Assembly: GCA_037447125.1 (NCBI GenBank)
Contig: JBBIHG010000060.1
Span: 1-23,293, forward strand
Direction: 5' to 3'
Source: UBA2029 sp037447125
GTDB lineage: Bacteria > Chloroflexota > Anaerolineae > Aggregatilineales > Aggregatilineaceae
Length of the DNA: 23,293 nt
The position numbers were made by a program, and so were the translations under genes. Numbering within the stretch: position 1 is the first letter of the stretch; the number at the start of each line of letters is the position of its first letter. The notes beneath the pieces were generated by a model. The model was given only the letters and a program-made list of their open reading frames with translations. It had not been told where the DNA came from and made no database searches. Positions 7,270 to 13,953 of the stretch are shown one piece after another.

Positions 7270-7298
7270 TTGCCAGAAGCAGGGGCCTTCTCTATAAT
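7270..7298 (+). promoter_or_regulatory. Strong sigma70-type promoter for the PA14/SH3b gene
   Basis: TTGCCA (7270-7275), 17-base spacer, TATAAT (7293-7298). Transcription would start near 7305, leaving a leader of about 43 bases to the ATG at 7348. This promoter excludes the earlier in-frame start at 7246, which would lie upstream of it. Confidence 0.8.
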
Positions 7299-7347
7299 CC
7301 CGAACGCAGGACTCTGTGCCAAGCGAGTGATAGTTAGGAAGATTGCC

Positions 7348-9165
7348 ATGCGAAACCTGACGATCTTGATTGTGGTCGCTGCGGTGAGTCTCGCGGCGCT
7401 GGTGGGGCCGGGGCCGCTTGCGCTGGGTCCGGCGAAGGTGGCCGAGGCCAACCCCGGCACCCAGTGGAATGCCCAGTACTTCAACAATGCGTCTCTCTCT
7501 GGCAGTCCGGTGCTCACGCGCATTGACGACCGGATTGACTTCAACTGGGCGGGTGGCTCGCCCGACCCAGCGGTGCCTGCCGACAACTTCAGCGCGCGCT
7601 GGACCAAGACCGTCAACTTCCCGACGGCGGGCAAGTGGACGTTCCGCGTCGGCGCGGACGATGGCGTGCGCATGTGGATTGACGTGACGCCGCTCGTTGA
7701 TCAGTGGCATGGCAACCCCGAAGGCTACCGGGTCTACGAGGTCAGCATTGACCAGCTCACGGCGGGCAATCACGATCTCAGGGTCGAGTACTACGAGGCC
7801 ACTGGCAATGCCGGGGTCAAGGTCGAGTGGTGGTACGGGGGCGGCGGTGCGCCTGCCGGTGGCACGGGAACGGTCTATGGCCCGGCCAGTTGGAATGCCT
7901 CGTACTACAACAACACCGATCTCTCCGCCGCGCCGACCCTGACCCGTGTAGATGGCGACATTGCCTTCAACTGGGGCACCGGCTCGCCAGGGGGCGGCGT
8001 CAACGCGGATAATTTCAGCGCGCGCTGGACGGCTACAGTCAATATCCCGCAGACCGGGCACTGGCGTTTCCAGGTGGGCGCCGATGATGGCGTGCGCATG
8101 TGGATTGACGTGACGCAGATTCTCAACGAGTGGCACGGCAATCCCGAGGGCTACCGCACCTATGATGCCGATGTCTACGCATTGACGGCGGGCAATCACG
8201 ACCTGAAGGTCGAGTACTACGAAGCGACGGGCGAGGCGCGAATCCTGGTGCGCTGGTTCCTGGTGAGCGGGACTGGCGCGGGTGGAGGCGGAGTTGCGGC
8301 CCCGCAAGTTGCGCCGCCTCCTCCACCGGTGGTGGTCAAGGCCGCCGTGACCGGATACAACGTCAACGTGCGCACCGGGCCTGGCCTCGGCTACCCGGCC
8401 ATCGCTCAGGTTTTCTACCCCGATAATTACCCGGTGCTCGGCGGCGTGCCCGATCTGTCGTGGCTGCTCATTGACCTGGGCGGCGGGACCGAAGGCTGGG
8501 TCAGCAATGACTGGGTCTATCTGTTCTCGACCGATGCTGCCAAAAACAAAGATACGACCGGCGGTGGTCAGCCGGACTTCGTGGACGACATCCCGCGCAT
8601 CGCGGCTGAAATCGCGCCGCCCGCGCTGCCGCCCGACGGCCCGCCGCGCCGCTTCTTGCAGGGCCAGGCGACCGACACGGTGCGGATGCGTGACGGCGCT
8701 TCGCTGCTCGCGTCGAGGATCATTGGCTCGGTGCCGCAGCGGGCTACACTCCAGATCGAGGCCCGCACGCGCAACGGCGCGTGGTACCTGGTGAACTATC
8801 AGGGTGTGCGCGGCTGGGTATCGGCACCGTATGTCACGCTGCTGGATGGAAAGGTCAGCGACCTGGTAGTCAGCACAGAGATCGTGCCTGCGCCTGCGCC
8901 GGGCGCGGTCTTCGTGCCAGGCTCCGAGACGGGCGCGGCGGTGACGGTGCGCGGACTGGCAACCGTCAACCTGATCGTGCGCAACGCGGCGAGCACCCAG
9001 GGCGCGGAGATCGGCCAGGTGGCAGCGGGCACCGAGTTCGTCGTGTTGGGTCGCAATACGAGTGGCGCCTGGTACCTGATCCCGTTCGAGGGTGGGGAGG
9101 CCTGGGTCTACTCGCCCTTCGTCAGGCTGATCGAGGGTCGCGTGCCGGATCTGTCGATCCGTTAA
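7348..9165 (+). CDS. Secreted protein with two PA14 domains and three SH3b domains
   Basis: A 605-residue exported protein. Residues 1-34 form a Sec signal peptide (basic start, hydrophobic core, Ala-Glu-Ala at the likely cleavage site). Two PA14-like repeats follow (about 35-165 and 178-308), each with ADNFSARWT, VGADDGVRMWIDVT, WHGNPEGYR, LTAGNHDL and VEYYEATG. After a Pro-rich linker (about 318-330) come three bacterial SH3 domains (about 335-392, 433-497 and 530-594), recognisable by NVRTGPG / VRMRDGA / IVRNAAS and the closing Gly-Trp-Val or Ala-Trp-Val turns. PA14 domains often bind carbohydrate and SH3b domains often bind peptidoglycan peptides, so wall attachment with glycan binding is plausible. 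No catalytic domain, sortase motif or lipobox is seen. It has its own promoter, an AGGAAG site and an intrinsic terminator, so it is a single-gene unit. Confidence 0.9.
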   Translation: MRNLTILIVVAAVSLAALVGPGPLALGPAKVAEANPGTQWNAQYFNNASLSGSPVLTRIDDRIDFNWAGGSPDPAVPADNFSARWTKTVNFPTAGKWTFRVGADDGVRMWIDVTPLVDQWHGNPEGYRVYEVSIDQLTAGNHDLRVEYYEATGNAGVKVEWWYGGGGAPAGGTGTVYGPASWNASYYNNTDLSAAPTLTRVDGDIAFNWGTGSPGGGVNADNFSARWTATVNIPQTGHWRFQVGADDGVRMWIDVTQILNEWHGNPEGYRTYDADVYALTAGNHDLKVEYYEATGEARILVRWFLVSGTGAGGGGVAAPQVAPPPPPVVVKAAVTGYNVNVRTGPGLGYPAIAQVFYPDNYPVLGGVPDLSWLLIDLGGGTEGWVSNDWVYLFSTDAAKNKDTTGGGQPDFVDDIPRIAAEIAPPALPPDGPPRRFLQGQATDTVRMRDGASLLASRIIGSVPQRATLQIEARTRNGAWYLVNYQGVRGWVSAPYVTLLDGKVSDLVVSTEIVPAPAPGAVFVPGSETGAAVTVRGLATVNLIVRNAASTQGAEIGQVAAGTEFVVLGRNTSGAWYLIPFEGGEAWVYSPFVRLIEGRVPDLSIR

Positions 9166-9197
9166 CGCAATTCGCCACAACACGCACGCTGATAATT

Positions 9198-9236
9198 GCC
9201 GCCCCGCGTCTGGCATGGATGTGGGGCGGCTCTTTT
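9198..9236 (+). terminator. Rho-independent terminator after the PA14/SH3b gene
   Basis: A perfect 8-bp stem, GCCGCCCC (9198-9205) with GGGGCGGC (9223-9230), 17-base loop, then TCTTTT (9231-9236). It lies 33 bases after the stop codon. Confidence 0.8.
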
Positions 9237-9254
9237 GAGAGATGAGACGGCGCG

Positions 9255-10058
9255 ATGGGCATTGACTACCTTGTTAACCTCGACTGCGCGCCCAAGCGCG
9301 CCCTGACCGTCGAGGGCCTGATGGGTCGCCTGAAAGGGCGCGACCGGGCCGAGAAGATCATCCAGCTCTACCGCGATCAGGGCGACCTGCGCCCGCCGCA
9401 GCAGATGGCCTTCGAGATGGTGCGCCGCCTGCCGGACGGCTCCGAAGATGTCGAGCTGATCGTCGTGCAGAACCTGCTCGACGCGGCGCAGGAACTCATG
9501 CCCTGGGAGCCGGAGTGTGCCCCATGCCCGGCCAACGCCGGGCGGCGGGCGTTCGGCTGCACGGGCGCGATCAACTACCCGCTCTCGGAGGCGGGCGAGC
9601 GCTGGCTGCTGGAACAGCTTCCTGACAACGAGCATCCCCTGATCTTCATGTTGCTGGGACAGGCGCTGCGCGACATGAGCTACAGCGGCGAGCACGGGGC
9701 GGTGCTGCGCGCTCAGCCGGGCGTTTTCCTGGCGAGCGCCCAGGCGCCGGTCCGCGACCTGGGTGCGCTGACCGTCAGCGGCGATCAGGTTTTCGAGATG
9801 CTGTTCCTCTCCGGCCCCATCTACCCGGCGCACGGCGCGCTGCTGCTCCAGTTCTTCGGCGCGGTGCCGCCCGATCTCGACGCGGAGGTGATGATGCAGC
9901 TTGCCGAGCCGCCGTCTCAGGCGTGGATTGACGCCCACTTGCCCTTCCTGCTCGCCTCTGATCCGCGCGACGACCCGACGATCGGTGCGCTCAAGGCGTT
10001 CTTCTATGCGCTGTATGTTGCGTACTGCCTGGGCGTCCCGCTGCTGCTGGACGTGTGA
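9255..10058 (+). CDS. Hypothetical protein with a CxxCPAN...FGC motif
   Basis: A 267-residue soluble protein that I cannot assign to a named family. Its clearest feature is the string Cys88-Ala-Pro-Cys91-Pro-Ala-Asn, followed after ten residues by Phe-Gly-Cys102 and then Ile-Asn-Tyr-Pro-Leu. Another Cys (Cys11) lies near the N-terminus. Such spacing could hold zinc or an iron-sulfur cluster, but that is inference. The rest is predicted mixed alpha/beta with many Leu, Glu and Pro, no signal peptide, and only short hydrophobic stretches, such as the C-terminal one (about 247-267). The ATG at 9255 follows a GAGATGAGACGG stretch. It lies 18 bases after the terminator of the upstream gene, so it needs its own promoter or read-through. 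Confidence 0.7.
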   Translation: MGIDYLVNLDCAPKRALTVEGLMGRLKGRDRAEKIIQLYRDQGDLRPPQQMAFEMVRRLPDGSEDVELIVVQNLLDAAQELMPWEPECAPCPANAGRRAFGCTGAINYPLSEAGERWLLEQLPDNEHPLIFMLLGQALRDMSYSGEHGAVLRAQPGVFLASAQAPVRDLGALTVSGDQVFEMLFLSGPIYPAHGALLLQFFGAVPPDLDAEVMMQLAEPPSQAWIDAHLPFLLASDPRDDPTIGALKAFFYALYVAYCLGVPLLLDV

Positions 10059-10087
10059 GGGGGCGCTTCCAGTTCCGGGGCGAGGCA

Positions 10088-10172
10088 TCACCGCAGAGGC
10101 GCAGAGCGCGCGGAGAAGAACAAAGGGGCTGTGATTGTCTTTCTCCGTATCCTCTGCGTCTCTGCGGTTCAA
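10088..10172. repeat. Interspersed inverted-repeat element, copy 1
   Basis: A compact palindromic element: left arm CCGCAGAGGCGCAGAG (10091-10106), right arm CTCTGCGTCTCTGCGG (10152-10167), one mismatch between arms, with an inner CGGAGAA/TTCTCCG pair. The ends are TCA on the left and TTCAA on the right. The same element lies at 18471-18548 in the opposite orientation. It has no coding capacity, and fits a miniature inverted-repeat or REP-like intergenic element in the gap between the Cys-motif gene and recF. Confidence 0.85.
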
Positions 10173-10238
10173 CAATTCCGTCTCCCTTGCGACGTACGCG
10201 CTGTGTAAGTCGCCCTGGGACGCCGCCCGCGGGGGCGG

Positions 10239-10244
10239 TATACT
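10239..10244 (+). promoter_or_regulatory. Possible -10 box for recF
   Basis: TATACT 40 bases before the recF ATG. The hexamer 17 bases upstream (TGGGAC) is a poor -35 match, so this is tentative. Confidence 0.4.
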
Positions 10245-10284
10245 TGGGGCGCTGATCCGCACACAGGGGGCGATTTCGCCGGTC

Positions 10285-11505
10285 ATGCGCCTTGAGCATC
10301 TCTCTCTGCAGAACTTCCGCAACTACGCGCGCCTGGAAGTCACGCTGCCCGACGGGCCGATTCTGCTGCACGGGGCCAACGCCCAGGGTAAGACCAGCCT
10401 GCTGGAGGCGATCTACTACCTGGCGACGGCGCGCTCGCCCTATGCGACCACCGACCGCCAGTTGATCAACTGGAGCGCGGAGCAGGATGTGTTGCCCTTC
10501 GCCAAAGTCGGGGCGCTGGTCGTCTCGGCCAGCGGGCTGTATAACCGCGTGGAGATCACACTCACTTATGCCCCGGAGAGCGCCAACGGGGCGCGTCTGA
10601 ACAAAGAGATTCGCGTCAATGGGGTGGCGCGGCGGGTGATGGACTTGATCGGGCAGGTCAACGTGGTCATGTTCCTGCCGCAAGACCTGGTGCTCGTCGA
10701 AGGACCGCCCGCTGACCGCCGCCGCTACCTCAATATGACGTTGTGCCAGACCGACGCTGCCTACTGCCAGGCGCTCGCCCAGTTCGAGAAGGTGCTCGGC
10801 CAGCGCAACGCCCTGCTCAGGCGCATCGCCGATGGCGAGTCCGGACCGGACGAGATGGACTTCTGGGATGAGCAGATCACGGCGTCCGCCGGGGTGATCG
10901 TCGCCGGACGTCAGCGCCTGCTGCGCGAGCTGGAGATCAAGGCGCGGCGCGTCCACGCCGATCTGTCCGGGGGCGTCGAAGACCTGGAATTGCGCTACCA
11001 GCCGGGCTTCCTGGCCACGCCGAACAACTCCGGCCAGCTTTCGTTTGATGTGCCCGGCCTGGACCTCAACCGGCAGATCAGTGCCGCTGAAATCGCCCGG
11101 CAGTACGGCCAGCGGCTCGCTCAGATGCGCGGCGAGGAGATCGCGCGCGGGATGACACTGAGCGGCCCGCAGCGCGACGAGCTACGCCTGCTCGTCAACG
11201 GGCGCGACCTGGGGCTGTTCGGCTCGCGCGGGCAGGCGCGCACGGCGGTCATGGCCCTCAAACTGGCCGAACTGTACTGGATGCGCGACACTCTGGGCGA
11301 GTGGCCGGTCCTGTTGCTGGACGAGGTCGTCGCCGAGCTAGACAGCGACCGCCGCGCCTACCTGCTCAGCCGCATCAGCGGTGTGTCGCAGGCGCTGCTG
11401 ACGACCACCGAGCCGGATATCTTCACCGACGAGTTCCTGCGCCAGGCAGCGCGCTGGCATATTCGCCAGGGGCAGATCGTCGCCGGCCCCGGATCATCGC
11501 GGTGA
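10285..11505 (+). CDS. recF: DNA replication/repair protein RecF
   Basis: A 406-residue SMC-like ATPase of recombinational repair. It helps load RecA at single-strand gaps with RecO and RecR. The N-terminal MRLEHLSLQNFRNY opening is typical of RecF. Walker A is Gly30-Ala-Asn-Ala-Gln-Gly-Lys36-Thr37, a RecF-type sequence (QGKTSLLEAIYYLA). The ABC signature LSGPQRDEL lies near residue 293 and Walker B LLLDEVVAELD near 343-353. The start at 10285 is set by this conserved opening; an upstream in-frame extension to 10135 would read through the repeat element and is rejected. The gene is not next to dnaA, dnaN or gyrB. Its stop abuts the stop of the convergent rsmG with no gap. Confidence 0.95.
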   Translation: MRLEHLSLQNFRNYARLEVTLPDGPILLHGANAQGKTSLLEAIYYLATARSPYATTDRQLINWSAEQDVLPFAKVGALVVSASGLYNRVEITLTYAPESANGARLNKEIRVNGVARRVMDLIGQVNVVMFLPQDLVLVEGPPADRRRYLNMTLCQTDAAYCQALAQFEKVLGQRNALLRRIADGESGPDEMDFWDEQITASAGVIVAGRQRLLRELEIKARRVHADLSGGVEDLELRYQPGFLATPNNSGQLSFDVPGLDLNRQISAAEIARQYGQRLAQMRGEEIARGMTLSGPQRDELRLLVNGRDLGLFGSRGQARTAVMALKLAELYWMRDTLGEWPVLLLDEVVAELDSDRRAYLLSRISGVSQALLTTTEPDIFTDEFLRQAARWHIRQGQIVAGPGSSR

Positions 11506-12222
11506 CTACAGCGGGCGCTTGGACGGGATGCCTGGCCGCCGGGGGTACTGGGGCGGCGTGGCGGCGATCTTGTCAATGACGACCAGGTGATGCGTCTCGA
11601 CTACCTGGGGGAGCTCGACCGAGATGATCCTGGCCAGCCGGCCCCCCAGGATGCGCAGCGCGTTCTGGGAGGATTGGACTTCGGCGGCGGCGTGCTCGCC
11701 CTTGAGCGCCACGCAGCGCCCCCCTACACGGCACAAGGGCAGCAGGTATTCGGCCAGCACGGGCAACGGGGCAACAGCGCGGGCGAGCGCCAGATCGAAT
11801 GTCTCGCGTGTGGCCGGGTCCTGGCCGGCGTCTTCGGCACGGGCGGTGAGGATGCGCACATCGGTGAGACCGAGCAGTTCTGTGACGTGCTGCAGGAAAG
11901 CGGTCTTCTTGGCAGTCGCTTCGAGCAGCGTCAGCTCGATGAACGGGAAGACCAGACGCAGCGGCAGCCCAGGAAAGCCCGCTCCGGTTCCCACGTCAAT
12001 GACGCGCATCCCCGCGGTGAAGGTGATGGCCTTCTTGAGCGAGAGCGAATCGAGGAAGTGGCGAGTGACGATGGCCTGGGGATCGGTGATGGCCGTGAGG
12101 TTGACGCGCTGGTTCCAGACCAGAAGCTGCTCGGCGTAGAGACTGAAGGCACGCTGCACGTCGCGCCCCAGTTCCAGATCGAATAGCTCGCGGCTGCTCC
12201 GGGCAAGCTGGTCGGCGGTCAT
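11506..12222 (-). CDS. rsmG: 16S rRNA (guanine-N7)-methyltransferase RsmG
   Basis: A 238-residue class I methyltransferase of the RsmG (GidB) family, which makes m7G527 in 16S rRNA (E. coli numbering). Visible are the N-terminal WNQRVNLTAITDP (about 36-48) and HFLDSL (55-60), the SAM loop Asp77-Val-Gly-Thr-Gly-Ala-Gly-Phe-Pro-Gly85, the acidic Glu101 after strand two (LLEATAKKTAFL) and ARAVAPL (about 150), all in the expected order and spacing. The ATG at 12222 starts just before the family's N-terminal helix; a longer in-frame start at 12285 would add 21 poorly conserved-looking residues. A TATAAT box lies about 75 bases upstream. rsmG and recF run convergently and touch end to end. Confidence 0.95.
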   Translation of the reverse strand: MTADQLARSSRELFDLELGRDVQRAFSLYAEQLLVWNQRVNLTAITDPQAIVTRHFLDSLSLKKAITFTAGMRVIDVGTGAGFPGLPLRLVFPFIELTLLEATAKKTAFLQHVTELLGLTDVRILTARAEDAGQDPATRETFDLALARAVAPLPVLAEYLLPLCRVGGRCVALKGEHAAAEVQSSQNALRILGGRLARIISVELPQVVETHHLVVIDKIAATPPQYPRRPGIPSKRPL

Positions 12223-12299
12223 TGGCCCCCGCCAGGTCGCAGGGTCGTCACGATGGTCTCTGTGGATGGCGGACGTGAGGCACAAGGGACATCCCCGCC

Positions 12300-12327
12300 A
12301 TTATAGCAGGAAACGCGCCCCGGCAAA
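12300..12327 (-). promoter_or_regulatory. Promoter for rsmG
   Basis: A perfect TATAAT on the minus strand (12305-12300), with TTTGCC at a 16-base spacing (12327-12322). The predicted start is near 12293, giving a leader of about 70 bases. Confidence 0.55.
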
Positions 12328-12412
12328 CAGCCGTTGTGCCGCTGGGCCGCTGACGAATCAGCAGCGCGCGATGCGAACGAGCCACCAGCAGGCCGCTGTA
12401 GTAGGAGAGCAT

Positions 12413-12952
12413 ATGCGGCGACGCACATGGACGAAACTTCTTCTGGCTGGCGCTGTCTTCGCCGCCTTCATGCTCTACGCCGAGCGAGAGAACCCCACGC
12501 CGCACGTCGTCACCCCAGACGCGCCGGACACCATCCCGCCCCTGCAGGCGTCAACCGGAGGGCTGGACGATGCTGTAGAATTGCTGGCCGGGACATGCTT
12601 CGAGTATCTGCACAGCCTGGACGGCACGACTCTAGTCTGGACGGACACCGCCGATCAGACCGCCTTTTACGACGCGGCGGATGCGTCGGGGATGTGCGCC
12701 GGGCCGGTGGAACGGCCAGGTTTCGGCTTCTCCGCCCACATCGTCGCCGGGGCGATCAGCGCCGTCACCGGCTGCGACGCCGCCCACCGTTTCGTCTCGT
12801 TGGTGCAAAACGACGGGGCCAGGACGCTGACGCTGCGCCTGGCGCTGGAAGTGCGATCCGGCTGCCCCTATGAGCTGGTTGAGCCGTTCCTGGTGGCGGT
12901 GCCTCGCCCTCCGGCGGAGTATGCGATTGATGTAATCGTCAGCCGGCCTTGA
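12413..12952 (+). CDS. Small exported or membrane-anchored four-cysteine protein
   Basis: A 179-residue protein of unknown family. It opens with MRRRTWTK and a hydrophobic segment (about 9-23), which would act as an uncleaved anchor or a signal peptide; no lipobox Cys is present. The remaining part contains four Cys (62, 95, 121 and 151), a number that would allow two disulfide bonds outside the membrane. The body looks like a small beta-rich domain with no catalytic motif I can identify. The ATG at 12413 follows a TAGGAGAG site five bases upstream, much better than any earlier in-frame start. It diverges from rsmG and is followed by the TIM-barrel gene with its own -10 box. Confidence 0.7.
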   Translation: MRRRTWTKLLLAGAVFAAFMLYAERENPTPHVVTPDAPDTIPPLQASTGGLDDAVELLAGTCFEYLHSLDGTTLVWTDTADQTAFYDAADASGMCAGPVERPGFGFSAHIVAGAISAVTGCDAAHRFVSLVQNDGARTLTLRLALEVRSGCPYELVEPFLVAVPRPPAEYAIDVIVSRP

Positions 12953-12980
12953 GCGGCTGGTTGCCGGGCACGGTCAGGCA

Positions 12981-12986
12981 TATAAT
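12981..12986 (+). promoter_or_regulatory. Possible -10 box for the TIM-barrel gene
   Basis: A perfect TATAAT 41 bases before the ATG. The nearest -35-like hexamer, TTGCCG (12961-12966), is only 14 bases away, so the upstream element is doubtful. Confidence 0.45.
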
Positions 12987-13027
12987 GAGCGGCAGACGCC
13001 GGGATACGCACACCTGGGGGGTGCCGG

Positions 13028-13870
13028 ATGCAGACCATGCCCATTGCCTGCCACGCCTGGGCCTACCACAATCTGCCGCTGGACGAAGCGGTGGGGACGA
13101 TCGCGCGGCTGGGCTTCCGTTTCGTGGATCTCGGCTCTGGCCCCCATCTCGATTTCGCCCGGGCTGTGGCTGATCCTGAGCGTGAAGCGGCGGCGATCCT
13201 GTTCCTGCTCAGGCGCTTCGACCTGGCGATCACCGATCTGTACCTGATGCTGCCTCACACTAATGCCCCCGATCCCGCCCAGCGCGAGGCGCAACTCACC
13301 ATGTTCGAGAGCCTGATCCCCTTCGCCGTTGCGCTGGGCACGCCCGGCATCACGGTGTCGCCAGGGATTGTGCACGCCGACGGCCCCGAGCACAGCCTGG
13401 CGCGCGCCGTGCCAGCGCTACTGCGCATGTTGAAGGCGGCGGAAGACACCGATCTGCGCGTGTCATTCGAGCCACACATGGACTCGGTGGCGCAGCGTCC
13501 GGAACAGGCGCTGCTGCTGCTGGAGGCGGTGCCCGGCCTCAGCGTGACGCTGGATCATGCGCATTTCATCTATCAGGGGATTGTCAGCCGCGAGATCGCG
13601 CCACTGCTGGAGCACGTCGCTCACGTGCATATCCGGCAAGCGCGGCGCGGCGCGCTGCAAACAGCTCATAACGAGGGCGCGCTCAACATTCCGCAGCTCC
13701 TGCAAGACCTGCTCGGCTCGGGCTATCGTGGCGCGCTGACGGTCGAGTACATGACGACCTTTGGCTGGCACCACATGCAGGCAGTCAGCATCAGCCATGA
13801 GACCGTGCGCACTCGTGATGCCCTGCGCGCCGCGCGCGCCCGCCTGCTGACACCCGTGCGCTCGCGCTGA
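13028..13870 (+). CDS. Sugar phosphate isomerase/epimerase-like TIM barrel
   Basis: A 280-residue protein of the xylose-isomerase-like/AP endonuclease 2 superfamily. The metal set expected in this fold is present at strand ends: Glu148 (Ser-Phe-Glu-Pro-His), Asp176 and His179 (Leu-Asp-His-Ala-His-Phe), His201 (Val-His-Ile-Arg) and Glu240 (Val-Glu-Tyr-Met). The length is typical of IolE/IolI- or TIM-barrel-type epimerases, which interconvert sugars, sugar acids or cyclitols with a divalent metal. The substrate cannot be read. The start at 13028 follows a G-rich site; a second in-frame ATG lies nine bases later at 13037. No neighbouring sugar catabolic genes are present to help, so the metabolic role is open. 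Confidence 0.8.
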   Translation: MQTMPIACHAWAYHNLPLDEAVGTIARLGFRFVDLGSGPHLDFARAVADPEREAAAILFLLRRFDLAITDLYLMLPHTNAPDPAQREAQLTMFESLIPFAVALGTPGITVSPGIVHADGPEHSLARAVPALLRMLKAAEDTDLRVSFEPHMDSVAQRPEQALLLLEAVPGLSVTLDHAHFIYQGIVSREIAPLLEHVAHVHIRQARRGALQTAHNEGALNIPQLLQDLLGSGYRGALTVEYMTTFGWHHMQAVSISHETVRTRDALRAARARLLTPVRSR

Positions 13871-13953
13871 TCCCACGCTACACAGGCGTCGCCTGTTCAT
13901 CAAGAGGGCAGTCCCTGCCATTGGCTGGCGAGGAACGTCTGACTGCGCCGCAC

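Noticed and set aside
7246..7347. Upstream in-frame extension of the PA14/SH3b protein
   Set aside because: A near-consensus promoter lies inside it, and the signal peptide begins at 7348.
7255..9216. Very long minus-strand open frame across the PA14/SH3b gene
   Set aside because: It is a shadow of a GC-rich coding region; the plus-strand gene has a promoter, ribosome site, signal peptide, recognisable domains and a terminator.
10135..10284. Upstream in-frame extension of recF
   Set aside because: It would translate the palindromic repeat element; the conserved RecF N-terminus begins at 10285.
13882..13919. Two small hairpins between the TIM-barrel gene and the PBP gene (6-bp stem ACAGGC/GCCTGT and 5-bp stem GGCAG/CTGCC)
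   Set aside because: No T-run follows either stem on either strand, so evidence for a bidirectional intrinsic terminator is insufficient.
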